Made by a program: the position numbers and the translations under genes | Assembly (NCBI GenBank): GCA_949987705.1 | Contig: CATLJY010000215.1 | Location: 1-64,000, forward strand | Reading direction: 5' to 3' | Origin: Thereva unica | Taxonomy: Eukaryota; Arthropoda; Insecta; Diptera; Therevidae | DNA length: 64,000 nucleotides | Shown: one piece after another, positions 1 to 12,400 of the stretch | Position numbering within the stretch: position 1 is the stretch's first letter | Layout: each line of letters opens with the position of its first letter | Notes under the pieces: generated by a model | Databases searched by the model: none | Told to the model about the DNA's origin: nothing | Seen by the model: only the letters and a program-made list of their open reading frames with translations

Positions 1-869
1 AGTGGAAACATACTTTGTTATCATAACAAATTTGTCAAACAAATCTCTTCTTATCTTCCATACTAGCACATAAACGATAATATTGCTGCTTGTCATCAGC
101 TAATTTTCAATAATTTCTAGCCGCGACTAATGTGGCTTTACTGCAAAGGACGCTCAACCAATAAAACATCATCAAGCAAAATAAATCCTAATTACGGCAA
201 CACTTCATTCGCTCCAAGCAATCAATCAATCACACTTTTTCTCGGAACTTACCTGGACAAAAATCATTAATTCAATCACCAGAAAAAACGCAGCATTAAC
301 ATGCGCAGCGTTGGTACACAATCTCGGTGCACTCGGCGGGGATCCGAAGTCTTCACCTCAAAATGTCATAAATCTTTTGACCTCCACTTTTTTTCCTCTT
401 GTTCCGCTGTCAAGATCATGGGTACTTAGCGCAGCGAGAAACACGTCGCAAACGTAAACACCCACGCTCCACTGCTGCAGGGAAGACCTACTTCCACGCC
501 AGGTAGACACAGTCAAGCACACTCAACGACCTCTAGCTCTGGCTCGAGCCACCAGAAACAGCAGCAGCCAGCCAGCGTCTATCCTAGTGGTATGGAGCCC
601 GAGCGAGAATGTCGAGATTTGCACAAGATTTCCGCCATGGTGAATGGGGAATCGGCGATGTGACAACAACCTGGCAACAATACAATTGAGGAGTTCGTAG
701 TAGATAAAATGCCAGGGGCTCACCTGGATACTGGATAAGGTGGGCATTTGCGCGGCGGGTAAGTGGGTCTCGAAAGAAGGTTCGTCTCGTGGTGATTTCC
801 TTTATTGCCGCGCCACCGATTATCGGAAACCGGGACAAGTAGGAGCATGACTAGCAGTGCGGACTTATT
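1..869 (+). other. Non-coding stretch, possible 5' untranslated exon
   Basis: No convincing coding region is present. A GC-richer segment at about 400-760 contains a short ATG-initiated ORF (591-665) that closes quickly. The segment ends in a very good splice donor (GTAAGT, GT at 759-760). This is what a leader exon of a plus-strand gene would look like, and the nearest plus-strand gene is the protease starting by 9285. That link is inference only; no transcript evidence is visible. Confidence 0.2.
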
Positions 870-2052
870 TTGATTTTGGTTCTTTTTTTCGGTTTCAATT
901 TACTTTCCAGTGACCTCCTTCGGGTGATTTGCGGCGTGGTCGGGTGCTCGTGTGATTGTATCATTGAAGAAAGTTTTAACGAGGAAGTCTTTAATGGCGT
1001 TATCGCTCGTTTTCTAAGATGTTTATTTGTGATTACCGTAATAAATCTATCCAGGGTTCGTTCGGTACATCCTGCATGTATTTACAGAAGTTGGTTACCC
1101 ATTTTATGTGCAGTCGTGCTTTTGTGGCAGCTGCATGGCGATATTAATAACAGGTGGAAAAATGAAGTTCGTTTCTTAAGTCTTTTGTTTGTTTTCATGT
1201 GGTGATGCCAATCCTTTTTTCTTTTCAGTAAGGTATTCGGTCTACGAAGTACCGCGGAAGTGTACCATAAGCCGGCAAATTACCTCAGATTTTGTAAACC
1301 AACCCGCAATTAAGGCGCAGTTTGCCTAGATCTATATCACCTGGTATAAAGCAAGGTCACGCCTGAGAACGAAACCCTACTTCTCGCTATCGCGGGACAG
1401 TGGTGACAGAGAATTTTTCCTTGTCTTGAAGCGATCCGTGCACCATATAAGTCTACCCCATGGTATCTTAGCGAAAACCCAGGATAGTACCTCTTTTACT
1501 CTAGTACTTATGGAGGAGGCCTAAACTCTGAGAATTTTGCCAGAATACAATCTGATAGAATTCCATATTCTGGGTCTCTTTCGTAACGCTGCTAATATTC
1601 CCGCGGAAACCCATCACCCTGGTGAAACCCCCATCTCAGCCTCAATAGAGGAGATCAAGCCATACCAAATTAAATAGAGTCGCAAGCCGTGCTGTATAGG
1701 ATTCTTGAAAAGGCCGACTGATGAAAATGCCGTCCATATGCCTTATGATGATATTATCTAGTTCATGGGTTTTACTTTTAGACCCAAAGTGAATCCACAG
1801 AACCTTTTGGGATCTATCATACTGTCCATTTACTGACATCAATGATGTATAGTAACTAGTGTCACACTAAAGTATTGAGGCTTGTGTTTATTCTCCGCTG
1901 GCGTGTCAGCAAGATTTGATCCTAGTCTGGCCAATCTATCTGCCCTCAATACTGGTGCGACCCGGTACCCACTGGAAAGTATGATTTTTTACCTCCTAGC
2001 AAGGAAGTTCCTGACATATTTTGATCAGCTTGGAGGTTGTATAGATCGCCCC
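870..2052. other. Unassigned interval
   Basis: I see no supported gene. The 111-codon open frame at 870-1205 begins with TTG and has no internal Met. One segment of it (1088-1153) is hydrophobic and is listed separately. The remainder is low in coding character and resembles decayed intergenic DNA. Confidence 0.4.
1088..1153 (+). other. Weak candidate exon encoding a hydrophobic segment
   Basis: A 66-nt segment is bounded by an acceptor (TTTACAG at 1081-1087) and a donor (CAG then GTGGAA, GT at 1154). One frame reads LPILCAVVLLWQLHG followed by a polar stretch, like a signal peptide or signal anchor. Notopleural and Stubble proteases are type II membrane proteins, so a missing upstream exon of this kind is expected for the protease at 9285. 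The exon would end in phase 2, whereas the first recognised protease exon needs a preceding phase-1 exon. At least one more exon would therefore be required, which makes this speculative. Confidence 0.13.
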
Positions 2053-5000
2053 TTGTTCTTCTTCTTCTTTGATCCGTGGGCTGGTGATCCGTGCGGGACG
2101 TCCCTGCAACGGATACGCTGCGGTCGGTGCGCGACGTCTCGAGCCTCGATAGCTGATAATCGTTGATTCTTTAAGTGGTGCTCAATATTATTTAGCTAGG
2201 TTTTCTGCGGTGCCGATCGCTGAATTCCGGACGGTCTCGCCAGCCTGCCGAGAGAAGTTTACGTGACAAAACGGTTATCATCTATTCGGCGATGCGGCTT
2301 TGAACGTCCGTCATCGATGCCACGTTTCCTCAACCGATGATCCCAAATATTTGAACCATGTTAGATTTAGGTTCCATCGAGGTGAACACTGGCTTTCGAT
2401 CTGTCGGGCGTGAGCACTTTGGTCTTTTCCTCATTGATTTTTAACCCTTATGATAAGATGTATAAGATGTCCGTTGCTTTGGCATCCGTGTCGGCGAAGA
2501 GGGTGTTATAGACAGCGAATATCAAGTCGGTTACCAAGTTGTTATCGTCGTATCAAACTCCGCCTCGTCCACCGAATGCTTCACGCATAATCTCGTCGAT
2601 CATCACGTTGAAGGAAAGTAGCGGAGTGACGTCTCCGTATCGGACACCCATTTGAATCGGGAACGTAGCTGGTTGAGCCATCTTACAACGAATAGAGAAG
2701 TTGGATGATTTGCAATGGCACGGGTTCGGTTTCCAAGGCTCTCCACAAACTGTTCCAATCGATGCAAGCGGATTTGAAATACACTAAAACGACAACAGTT
2801 TGTTTGCTGTGACGAATTCTTTCTTCCATTAGCTGACGAAGAGCGAATATTTGATAAATGCATCCTCGATGTGGTCTAAATGTCACTTGTTCTTTCCGGT
2901 GAGTTTTCTCTCGATGTTTCTGTAGCCTCGCTTGTATGATTTTCGTAAATGCTTTGCCGTCGATGGAAAGGAGGCTAATTCCGCGATAATTCTTGCATTT
3001 CCGTCTGTCGTCTTTCATCAAAATTGGCTTCGCTTTCTTCCACGCCGCACAGTGGGGCAAAAGGCCGAAAAGCTGGCCAAAAGTCTTTAACATTAACCAA
3101 TTAATTTGAATGGGGGGGCAAACGGCTAACAAAGACCTCGGAAAGTGGTGGTACCCGATTTGCCACCTGTGCCAAAACCCGAGAAAAGTCACTGCAGACA
3201 AACACCTAGCAGACCTGTTAGCAAGTCCTAATCCCACCTCCCCGCGGTGCCCCCTGGGGTACTTCTTCGGAAGGAGCTAACGGGAGACGGGCGAATGGCG
3301 AACTCTCTGCGCCACAAAACAGAGTTTTAAGTCGGTTGGGCTGAGGGTTAGCAACCCGCTCCCATAAAAAACACCATTGCTACGAATCGGCAAACAGTCG
3401 TTCCGCCCTATGTCCCATGAGGGATTAAAGGAGCGCAATGAAAAAAAATGATGAATTAATTTCAAATTTGGTATACGGGGGTTTTTGGGGTCGGTGATCA
3501 CGAATTTGGTGTTCATTTTTCCATAAACAAGATGGCGGCTTCAAAATGGCGACTAAAATTAGTGAAGGATACCCTGTTGCTGCGAAGACGATTGAAGGAT
3601 ACGCTACAAAACTTGATATACGGGGGTTTTTCGGGTCGCTGATTTCGAATTTATCGGCCTTTTTTTTAATAAAAAAATAAAATTTGAAATAAAAACTTGT
3701 AAGGAAATCACTCCTGAAAATATTAACCATGTAGTCCAACAAAGGATTTATTGAACGTCTGATGATCTTTACAAGTCGCAAATAAGTGGATACAAGTATT
3801 TTAAATCTTTAAAACAGAAAATTCAGAACATTTTTTTGCAAATAATAGTATAATATACAAATTTTTTAAACACTATTTTATGATAACACTTACCATTTAA
3901 CATGTATTTGCAACAAAACTGATATTTTGACCCTAAAACTCCAAGATGAAGGGCAGAAAATCGGTAGACTTTATAACCCCTTATAAGGAAGCTCTCTGCC
4001 ACATTCATTTTAGCCTATACCCAATCATTTCCGCTATTTCGCTTTTTTCAACTTAATTTGCCTATATTGTTTCCGAACTCGACAAATATAAAGAACATTC
4101 CGAAAAATTTTATGCAGCAGTTTATAAAAACAATATTTATATAAATATATTATATAATACATACATAACATATGTAATATGAATGCATAAAAAGGTTATT
4201 TATACACAAATAAGGGAAGGGAATAAACCATAAAATGATGCACTTTCTAAATAAAAACGTCCACCGACTAAAAGATCGCAAAAAGTCTCAATTTTTGTTG
4301 TTTGTATTTTGGGTAGAAATGTTTAAGGAACATATTAAAAAAAGTTTTAAAGCGGGACCTAGCGAGACTTTTAATATCGGGCTTCTTAAACAAAAGATTT
4401 TCTAGCAAAAATTATAAAAATTTCACTGTCTTTCATTAATTAATTAATTACACAGGAATAAAAATAGACAATATTGATTACAGAAATGCTTTCTACATAC
4501 CTTCAGGAAAAAAATCCATTTTTTTTACTAAATAGCTTTTACCACTGGAAAATGAGAAGCAAAACAAATAGCAGCTTCGACAAGACCTTAAAAATTCTAA
4601 CAATCACTTCCTGCAACGGTCACTTTTGCACTGATCCTGCGAAGAGAAAAAGGATACCTGACCGCCATAAACCGGTTTATTGTGTGGCAGGGATCTCCTA
4701 CTAAATATTTATCAGGCAAATTCGAAAATCGAACTTCACTTCACTTTTTGGCATTTTGCCCCACTGTGCGCCGATGGGACACAAACCGAATGCCATATGT
4801 ATGTTATGAGGACGTGGAATTGTTTTGATAAGACATCAACTCCGGCTTTGATCATTTCGGTGATTACTAGATCTATTACCGTCACTGATCCATTTTTCAG
4901 CTATTTTATTACCGACTTAACTTCGACAATTGTCGATTCGGTATCGAGAAGCTGATTCGTTGGCTTTTCGATAATCGCCAATTCGGGTGTTGGACCTTGT

Positions 5001-5290
5001 GGCGTATTGTGGTTGTACAGCTGGTGGAAGATTTCTGTCCACCGCTGCAGGCGCCCGGTCACGAAAGTTCCATCCGATTTTTTGATGGTGTCGTTTGTTG
5101 ATGTTGTTTTGCCGCCTAACCGGCGGATTGTCTGGTAGAGTGTCCGGAACTCGTGCCTCGTTATTCCAGTACGCTTCCCGTTCCGATTTCATTTTCTGTC
5201 AGACTTCTTTGTTCTATCTTCGGTATTGCGCGAAATCAACGAGTTTCATTCATTTTCACTGATCGACGAGGTCCAGACTAGACAGCTGTC
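2053..5290 (-). mobile_element. Non-LTR retrotransposon (LINE) fragment, split by a DNA transposon
   Basis: On the minus strand, 5250-4774 reads as the region before and at the start of a reverse transcriptase (recognisable pieces GTFVTGRLQRWTEIFHQLYN and ITEMIKAGVDVLS). After the interruption at 3048-4768 the RT continues at 3047-2683 with KNYRGISLLSIDGKAFTKII and the palm-region TFRPHRGCIYQIFALRQLMEE. Stops and frame changes show it is dead. The 3' end near 2053-2140 finishes with a GATCAAAGAAGAAGAAG-type tail when read on the minus strand. A second copy of this 3' end lies in the opposite orientation at about 61980-62146. The 5' portion with the endonuclease is absent. The clade (RTE/CR1-like or related) is not certain. 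Confidence 0.75.
3048..4768. mobile_element. Transib-type DNA transposon, non-autonomous
   Basis: The 1721-bp insert begins CACAGTGGGGCAAAA and ends with its inverse complement. The TIR similarity runs about 26 bp with two or three mismatches. It is flanked on both sides by CGCCG (3043-3047 and 4769-4773), a 5-bp target duplication that fits the CGNCG preference of Transib elements. The CACAGTG terminus is also the heptamer of vertebrate RAG recombination signals, in line with the known Transib/RAG1 relationship. The target is the RT gene of the LINE at 2053-5290, and the LINE reading resumes on both sides. No transposase frame is visible. The AT-rich interior holds a diverged internal duplication (about 3462-3545 against 3603-3660). 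It probably relied on a transposase supplied elsewhere. Confidence 0.85.
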
Positions 5291-5339
5291 CGAGATCCAC
5301 GGCTGCGTCCCTTTACGGATAGCTTAGTCATATGGATCC

Positions 5340-5600
5340 TCAGGGTCTGCGAGTGCTTTTCATCAGAGGATCCTTATGATGGCTCTAGTTGATCTTGGCA
5401 TCGAGCGTCATACCTAAGTATTTCGCTTCTTTTGACAAGCCTATATAGTATATAGCTCTGCCTTCATTGATCGGTTCTGGCAACCTCGGCACTTTTCGTC
5501 TCCTACTATATAGAATCAGAATCGATTTTGTCCAGATTGGCATTTAATCCTACGCAGGCAAACCAGCTGGATACCAAATCAAGTGCCTTAAAATGGTACC
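5340..5600 (-). mobile_element. Fragment of an R1/I-like LINE reverse transcriptase
   Basis: The minus strand reads KEAKYLGMTLDAKI near 5445-5390 and a decayed GLNANLDKxDSDS-type segment just upstream. Both are typical of the thumb region of R1/I-clade reverse transcriptases. Frameshifts and stops are present. It abuts the upstream end of the LINE fragment at 2053-5290 but appears to belong to a different lineage. Confidence 0.45.
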
Positions 5601-8399
5601 TTCTGATTTACCTGCAACGTCATTGGATAGATGCAAATGTAAAATGTAAAACAAAAAATAAGACAAAAAAAAATGACTAACTTCAAGTTCCTGTAGCAAA
5701 GCCTGTTATTTCTTTTAATTTAATTCGCTGACCTGTAAACCATAATCTAGATTACATTAACCCTCATAAATAAATGTGGCATGTAGAAAACGATGACTAA
5801 ATACAGCAGAAATGAAGAAAAAAAATTCCAACATAATCCGCCTTTGGTCACATGTTGAGCAATACTTTCTCTCACGTAACTGTCATAATCCATGACTTTG
5901 TAGAAAGAACTTAAGAGAATGAAGAAAGAAAGACACGAGGTACGAAAAAACCGATTTTTTTTTCACAACAGGTAAAAGAACGATCTTCCATATAAAGGTG
6001 AGTGTGAGGGAATTCGATGCAAAACAAAATGCCCATTGACCTCAGTCGCTTTAAAACCCACGTCACCTGTGTTATTTTTGTTTTGTTGGTGAAATATTCA
6101 CAGACGATACAATTCCGGTAGGAATCGCCCTCCTATTATATATTATATATTCCCTCACCTGTCGCAAAAAAAAGAATTGTGCTAATGACATGGAAAATTC
6201 GCTTCTGATGCACAATATACCGGTCCCCAATAACCAACCACCAGCACACAGCACTTAGCATTTTACAACTTGAGATACAGACAACTACCGCACCACCAAC
6301 TACGAGTCCAGTGGTATACCATCACTGCTGGGTAAACTCCGCTAAAACGATCTCACGTTGGTGTCCAGGTATTCTCGTTACCTTTGCGTAAATACCTGGC
6401 GAAATGTGTGTCAGGCCTGTCTTCTGGGGAATTTCTAGAGAATACAGTTAGATTTTACCTTTGTCTTATGGATATTTCATTTTTTTCGCGCAGAATAACC
6501 AGAATAGGACTCTTCTGGCAGGTGAGCGAAGAAAGTAGTAAGAATAGTAATAAATTGAGCAGAACCGAATGAAATAAGTGAGTTTTGTTTATCTTGGATT
6601 GAATTTCCCGCAATTTTACATACCTGACCAAAAACGAAAAATTTCCATTAATTTGCATCATCAGTCAGCTGTCGACCAGGAACGCTACCTTCACTTTTGT
6701 GTTTGCCAGTTCTTCTCTTCAGCGTTTTTTTTTTGTTACTCCCATCTATTCTGCCTCCAGGTAATTTGAGGTAATCTTCTACCTGTCTACAGACGGAGAC
6801 CAAGAATTATCATTGATTTCATTTCATTTCTTTTTCGTGTGTGGTGTACCGTTAGTCCACTTTAGATACTCTTCAGCGAAATTGTAGCGCGTTGGCACGA
6901 AATTCGTTCTTTTTCGTTCTGGCTGATTTGCGTTCTTGTTTCGTTGTGTGATGGCATAAAGGTGGCTTAATCGGGAGTTATTTGGCATGCACGAAACGTT
7001 TTTGGTTGAAGAGAAACTTTCATTACGCAGAATCATTCAGGTTTGCGTAGTTATGATGGGGGATTTTGTTTTCAACGCATAGATAATGTTTTATCGCTTC
7101 TTTGTTTTGCAAATTTAATGCAACTGTTTGGATTGGCAACCCAGCATGGTCACTCAGTCTCTGGAGAACACCATAGTAATAGGATGCCCAAAGGAAGAAG
7201 TTATTTATTTCAATCGTTCTGGACCATGAAAGCCATGTATGTGGAGTTTGAATCTGCATTAGACTCACTCGGCTTGCACATTCCAAAGAGTATCCAACCT
7301 ACGGTTGTCTGCTGTGCTGCGGAAGAGCCGTATATTCTATGCCTTAAACGTTGCACACTATAGTTGTGTATATTCCCGCCTCAAAGGACAAGGTCGACAC
7401 TAGCCGGGCGAGCATATGTAGGATCAGCTAGAGACAGGGCTGGACTAAAACTTTTGTAACTTTTGAGGTGCACCGTCCGCTAGGTGAAGACCCGACCTAA
7501 GTGGAATAAGGTGTCTTCCCTGTTATTAAATGGTTAAGCTGGTGGGATATCTTATTAGGGTATTATGGACTTTATGCTTCCGACATCTATTGGTGAAATA
7601 CCTTAGTGTCATACAACTCAACGTTTTAGGGGATTCCCCGAGCTGATTTCCCTGTCAATTTGCGGGTGCACGATTGTTTTTCGTTTGTTCGTTAGTTGTC
7701 TTTCCCTAAAATTTTGTTTCTAAAAGGGACGAGTCATGGAATTAAGAAAGAAAGAAGCTCGAATCGAGTTTAGGTCTACTCTAGCTCATTTATAGTTTGA
7801 TGGTCCCTTGCAGAAGTCTCCAGTTCCGAATGATGAGCGTTATCTGTCACAGAGTACATACATATACCCATCTACCGAACGGTCTGCTCCCTCAAAATTC
7901 TGATACCAAGAGCCGTTTTGGAAAAAGGTTGTCTGTCTTCCTTTTTTTATTTTTTTTAAAGAGTGACAGGTCAACCCACATGGTAAACACTACAGCCAAG
8001 TTAGGCCTATTATGAACCTACCCTACTAGCGGAACCGACTATCAGCCTTCCGGACAAAGACAAGGAGGTCTTTAATTGACGAAGACCGGACCTGAGAAAG
8101 GCTTATAAACTCTCTGATAAACGTTATTCTAAGCCAGATCACGAAGAATATGTTTGCAAGTCAAATCCGGCCAAATCTCCCTAGTTTCAGGGGGTGATGA
8201 TACGTTTATAGGCTCTTCTGTCTGTCTCTTGACAGCACCACGCAAGCACGGAGGCCTCATTACATTCCCCACCGACGTGCCCGCGATATTTGCTCCAGTC
8301 TGGTCAATTCATATACACTCTCGTTTCCCTCGATGTTCATTTGACCCGGTACCCGTTGAAGAGTGATCCTGTTCGGGGTCCTTCTGGCAGTTATCGACC
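5601..8399. other. Unassigned AT-rich interval
   Basis: No gene is supported. Open frames here are short, start mostly at non-ATG codons and overlap on opposite strands. The segment about 7040-7560 has more balanced composition and may be an old repeat, but I recognise no protein motif in it. Confidence 0.35.
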
Positions 8400-8795
8400 A
8401 GCTTAGAAATTATACGGGCCGACCCTTACTCCTGGCCTCGGGTAAGACTGCATTGTCATTTGTCAGGCGTTTAAATATTGGCAGAAGCCTAGAAAATGCT
8501 GGCGAAGCTGAGCAGGTGGAAGAATTTGGCAAATTAAGCCATGGGGAAAACATTCCAGCCCCCCTACACCCGACTCCAACAACAAAACGGCGCGCCAAGC
8601 TCTAATTGGGCCTTCGGTCGCACAGGACACAGCCCTTCACTTACCTTGGATATGAATCCGTCTATGTAACAGACAACATGATCCTTGTTGGGTTTGAAAT
8701 GCTCCCATTCCTCTATTGTTAGGGTCTGGATATTGAGGTCATTGCCGAAATTTAATTTTGCCTCCATGTGGTCGGTGAGTCCCGCTACCATTCCC
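8400..8795 (-). pseudogene. Decayed LINE RNase H-like fragment
   Basis: Read on the minus strand in shifting frames, 8700-8650 gives VVCYIDGFISK and 8560-8510 gives GAGMFSPWLNL. These resemble the TDGS and GAG-FS motifs of I-clade LINE RNase H domains. Several frameshifts separate the motifs and the catalytic context is not intact. The assignment rests on two short motifs only. Confidence 0.35.
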
Positions 8796-9284
8796 TGTCA
8801 ACAACCTGCTTCACGTAACAAGAGGGAGTGCAGGCATTGATTAGGGCTGTTTTCGCTCTAGTAATGACCATTTGTATTTGGCCGTTGATGACTCTTGAAT
8901 ATTTACTCGGCAGTGACTTTGAGCTACCTACTTTATTGTTGGGTTTGCACCACTGAATAAGATGTTTCTAAAGGATTGGGATCCTCCGTACTATCACAAA
9001 ATTAACATGTAAAAACAATCCCACCGCTGCCACCAATTTTTTATGTCATAGGCCTAAAGTTTTCGTACCATTCTAAATCTTCCGCCTCTGTATTATTGCA
9101 TCACCTTTGTTTTTTCTTCGTTTAAGCAGTCTGGAGGGTGTGAATCAACATAAGCTTCTTTTGCTGCCATCTATGTGTTTTCATCGTTATTCGTAATTCT
9201 AGATTTAGTAGTCCAAGCCACATTTTACATTTCTCTGTTTCCAAATTATATTTTATTTAATTTTATTTTTTTTTATTTTTCCAG
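8796..9284 (+). other. Intron upstream of the first recognised protease exon
   Basis: No coding content is seen. A long pyrimidine-rich tract at about 9250-9280 leads to the CAG acceptor at 9282-9284, so this is most simply the end of an upstream intron of the protease gene. Confidence 0.5.
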
Positions 9285-9442
9285 TTCAATCCGGAAGAAA
9301 TATACGACATTTACCGTGTATAGTTAGAAAATCAGGATTATCCGGAGTGTGTATGTTTGCAATAGATTGTATTAAATCAAATGGTACACACTTAGGTACA
9401 TGTATCGATCGATTTTATTTTGGATCATGCTGTCAAATGAAG
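9285..9442 (+). other. Np: Protease exon: Stubble-like disulfide knot domain
   Basis: The first two bases complete a codon from an upstream exon, followed by 52 codons. Six cysteines follow the pattern C-x10-C-x5-C-x10-C-x8-CC and include [14 protein letters not shown], the diagnostic end of the N-terminal knot of Stubble-type proteases. The acceptor is CCAG at 9281-9284 and the donor GTACTT at 9443. The exon ends in phase 0. It is too short and too far from a Met to show as an ordinary ORF. Confidence 0.85.
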
Positions 9443-12400
9443 GTACTTGTAACATAAATTTTCTTAATAATGAAGCAATATTTATTAATCTTCTTTTTTA
9501 ATAAACAGGACGAGAGTCTTTATCTTGCAGAAGAAATCAGCGACAATAGTATAGATCAAAATACAATATCACATTTTCCACATGAAATTACAACAGTACC
9601 AACGAGTGCACTCTTTAAACTAACAACCCCAATCCACACTAGTAGTAGTAGCAGTAGTAGTAGCAGTAGTATCACTAGTATAAGCTCATCATCATCATCC
9701 AGTACTCAAGAAATTCCAACTAAAAGTCCATACATTCCACTACAAACAGTAATTCATCCTGGAAAACAAGAGTCAACAACAACAACAACGACGACGACGA
9801 CAACAACCACTACACCAACAACCATTAAAACTTCACCAACAAAATTAACTTCAACCGAACCGATTACAACTACAATAAGTTCAACACATAGACCAACAAC
9901 TTTAGCATTTACCGCGACAACAACAAAACCTCCCGTTCTTACTACAGAGATTACCCCTAAAGAACCATCAACGATTAAAGTAACCACTCAACCCACAAGA
10001 ATAACAACGTTTCAATTAGTTGAAACAGAAGCACCGCCAACAACAACGACATACCGACCACGACCTACAAAAACGGTACAAACAACAACCCCCAAGCCTA
10101 CTCCACAACGAACGACGACACAACGTCGAACAAAACCAACCAGAAGGCCGACAACTACCAGGCCAGGAACTGTAACTACAGTTAGTGTTAATACTACAAA
10201 ACGTCCTTCTGCAAAACCAACTACACAACCACCACGGACTTCTGCACAATCAACAAAACGGACGACAAGTAAGAAGCCGTCTGTGTCCACGTCAAGACGT
10301 CCAACAACGAATTCTACACAAAAACCATCGACCAAGAATACTTCGAAGCCTTCGAGGCGTCCGACTGTTACAACAACCACCGGATCTACTGTTGTAAGGA
10401 ACACAACACAAACCAAACCCTACAGACCCGCAAGCACTAGTCCTTTAATAAGTACCACTGTGCATGCAAATCCTCCAGTAACAACAACACCAGTGGTGAC
10501 CTATGGAACTAAGGCTCCACGACCGAAACCAAAACCAACCGCAGAAATTGTACGAGTCCCACCAACAACCATAAGCGATGAAATCGAAGAAAAGGAGTCT
10601 TTCACCACCGAGCTACTGACTGAAAAAGAACCATCATCAACAACATCGAAATTCTCAACAACATCATCTACAATAACTACTACTCCTTCACCAACAACAA
10701 GCTCAACAACGACAAACAAAATTACTACTACTAAAGTACCAGTAACGTCTTCTACAACCACAAAATCTACAACACCAACAACACCAATTTCACAACCAAC
10801 TGTTACAACGACTTCAAAACCACCTTCATCAGAAGCTCTACTTACCACCGCCGCTCCTGAACCGACTACTTTAAGACCATCGTTCGTGACTTGGACAAAT
10901 TTTGACGAAGTCAAGAATAATTCAACATCACAGACCAACAACTCAATAGAAGAAGACTGGCAACCCCGACCACCGCCTGACTGGGTTCCAGTGCCAACAA
11001 TCAGACCTGATATGGAGTCAAGTAAAAATCAAACCACATCTACAACTTCATCCCCTTCAAGTTCATCAGTAATTGGTGGTACGTTTCAATGTTATTTAAG
11101 CCTCAATTTCTCTAATCCTGTTCTAATTCTAGATTACTCATCAACACTAGACATGACGTCAGCTTCTTCAATAATGACAGATAGTAGCAGTTCGAGTGAG
11201 GCCTCGAAAGAAGAGCTATCTTCGACACAATCGGTGAAACCGTCAAGTTCCAGCTCTTCAGTATATCCCTGGCCTTCAACAACCCCACCCTACAATTTTA
11301 CCACGGATGGAATTGTTTTTGGGACGACAGACTCACCTGCAGCAAATATGACAGAGCCATCAATCTCAGGAAGTAATGCAACGTTGACGCCGTCATTTAT
11401 GACAACAACACCTTTCCCATCTCTAGAAGGAATCGATTACAAGCATAGTATGTGAAATTTTTAACTTTTTTAATGTGATTCCCTAGTGCTTGGATGGAAG
11501 CTGTACTGTCGACTATTCTATCCAGAATGTTGAGCTGGCAACGCCAACCAAACTTTCATCCGATACTACCGCAACAGAAGGGTATCTGCGAGGAAACAGG
11601 AGCTCGCTATTCGTTTATGATGCTTATATTCAATGATAGTAGAGAGCACAGAGTATCTCCATATAGCACGAAGCGGGTTTTAGACCAAATTGATCTAATG
11701 GCGACCTTTTTGTGCGTCTGACAGAGCACCTCAACCAAAGCATTCGTGGCCATTGGTAAAGCTGGTTTGATGGTTCTCGATATCTTCAAAACTTTGACAC
11801 ACTGCTTTGTTGAATTAACTCTAAGTTATTGGTATCTAATGAAAAGCTATCTAGATAGTTATTTAGTCATGTAACTAGTCCCACCTGTAGGGCCCCAACA
11901 ATTGTAGGGCTGTACTCGGAGAATGCACAGAAAAAATCCACTTGGGAGGGACCAAACCAGATGTGAAACTCCAGGCTTCGGGATGTTTCATTAAACACCA
12001 ATCGTGAAATATACTCTTCACCCAGAAGCTGTTGGGCACGACAATTCCCGGTGCTGGACCGTCAGTAACTGTGACAAAGCTTCGTTTGGCCATGCGGTCC
12101 GAATTTTGATTGCTTTCGAAGCGCTGATGAAGTTAACATGTTTGAGAAACTCGCATGGCAAAAAGCTTTCCCCAAACTAGATATGTTAACCCCATATAAT
12201 TCCACTTGTCCTCAATATCGGATGAGAACCGGCCTTTATGGTCATCAAGATAATCGTTTTCTTCGTTCTTTAAAATTTCTGAAAGCTTCAGTAATGCTTC
12301 CTTGAGAGCATATTTGGCAGCGCTCAAAATAAGCTCCCCTGAGCAGCGCTCCCAATTTTCCGGCTGGGTACCTACACTGTTTCGGCCTCATTTGTATTTA

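Noticed and set aside
870..1205. 111-codon open frame as a gene
   Set aside because: It has no ATG in frame, no known domain and no codon bias. Only one short splice-bounded piece deserves attention.
9470..9508. ATG at 9470 as the start of the mucin-like protein
   Set aside because: These 13 codons lie in the 66-bp intron between the knot exon and the stalk exon, and the exons on both sides join in phase without them.
9754..10941. Four long open frames on the minus strand opposite the protease stalk
   Set aside because: They are shadows of ACN-rich codons: the reverse of Thr/Ser runs gives Val/Gly-rich frames with no stops. They show no start context or domains.
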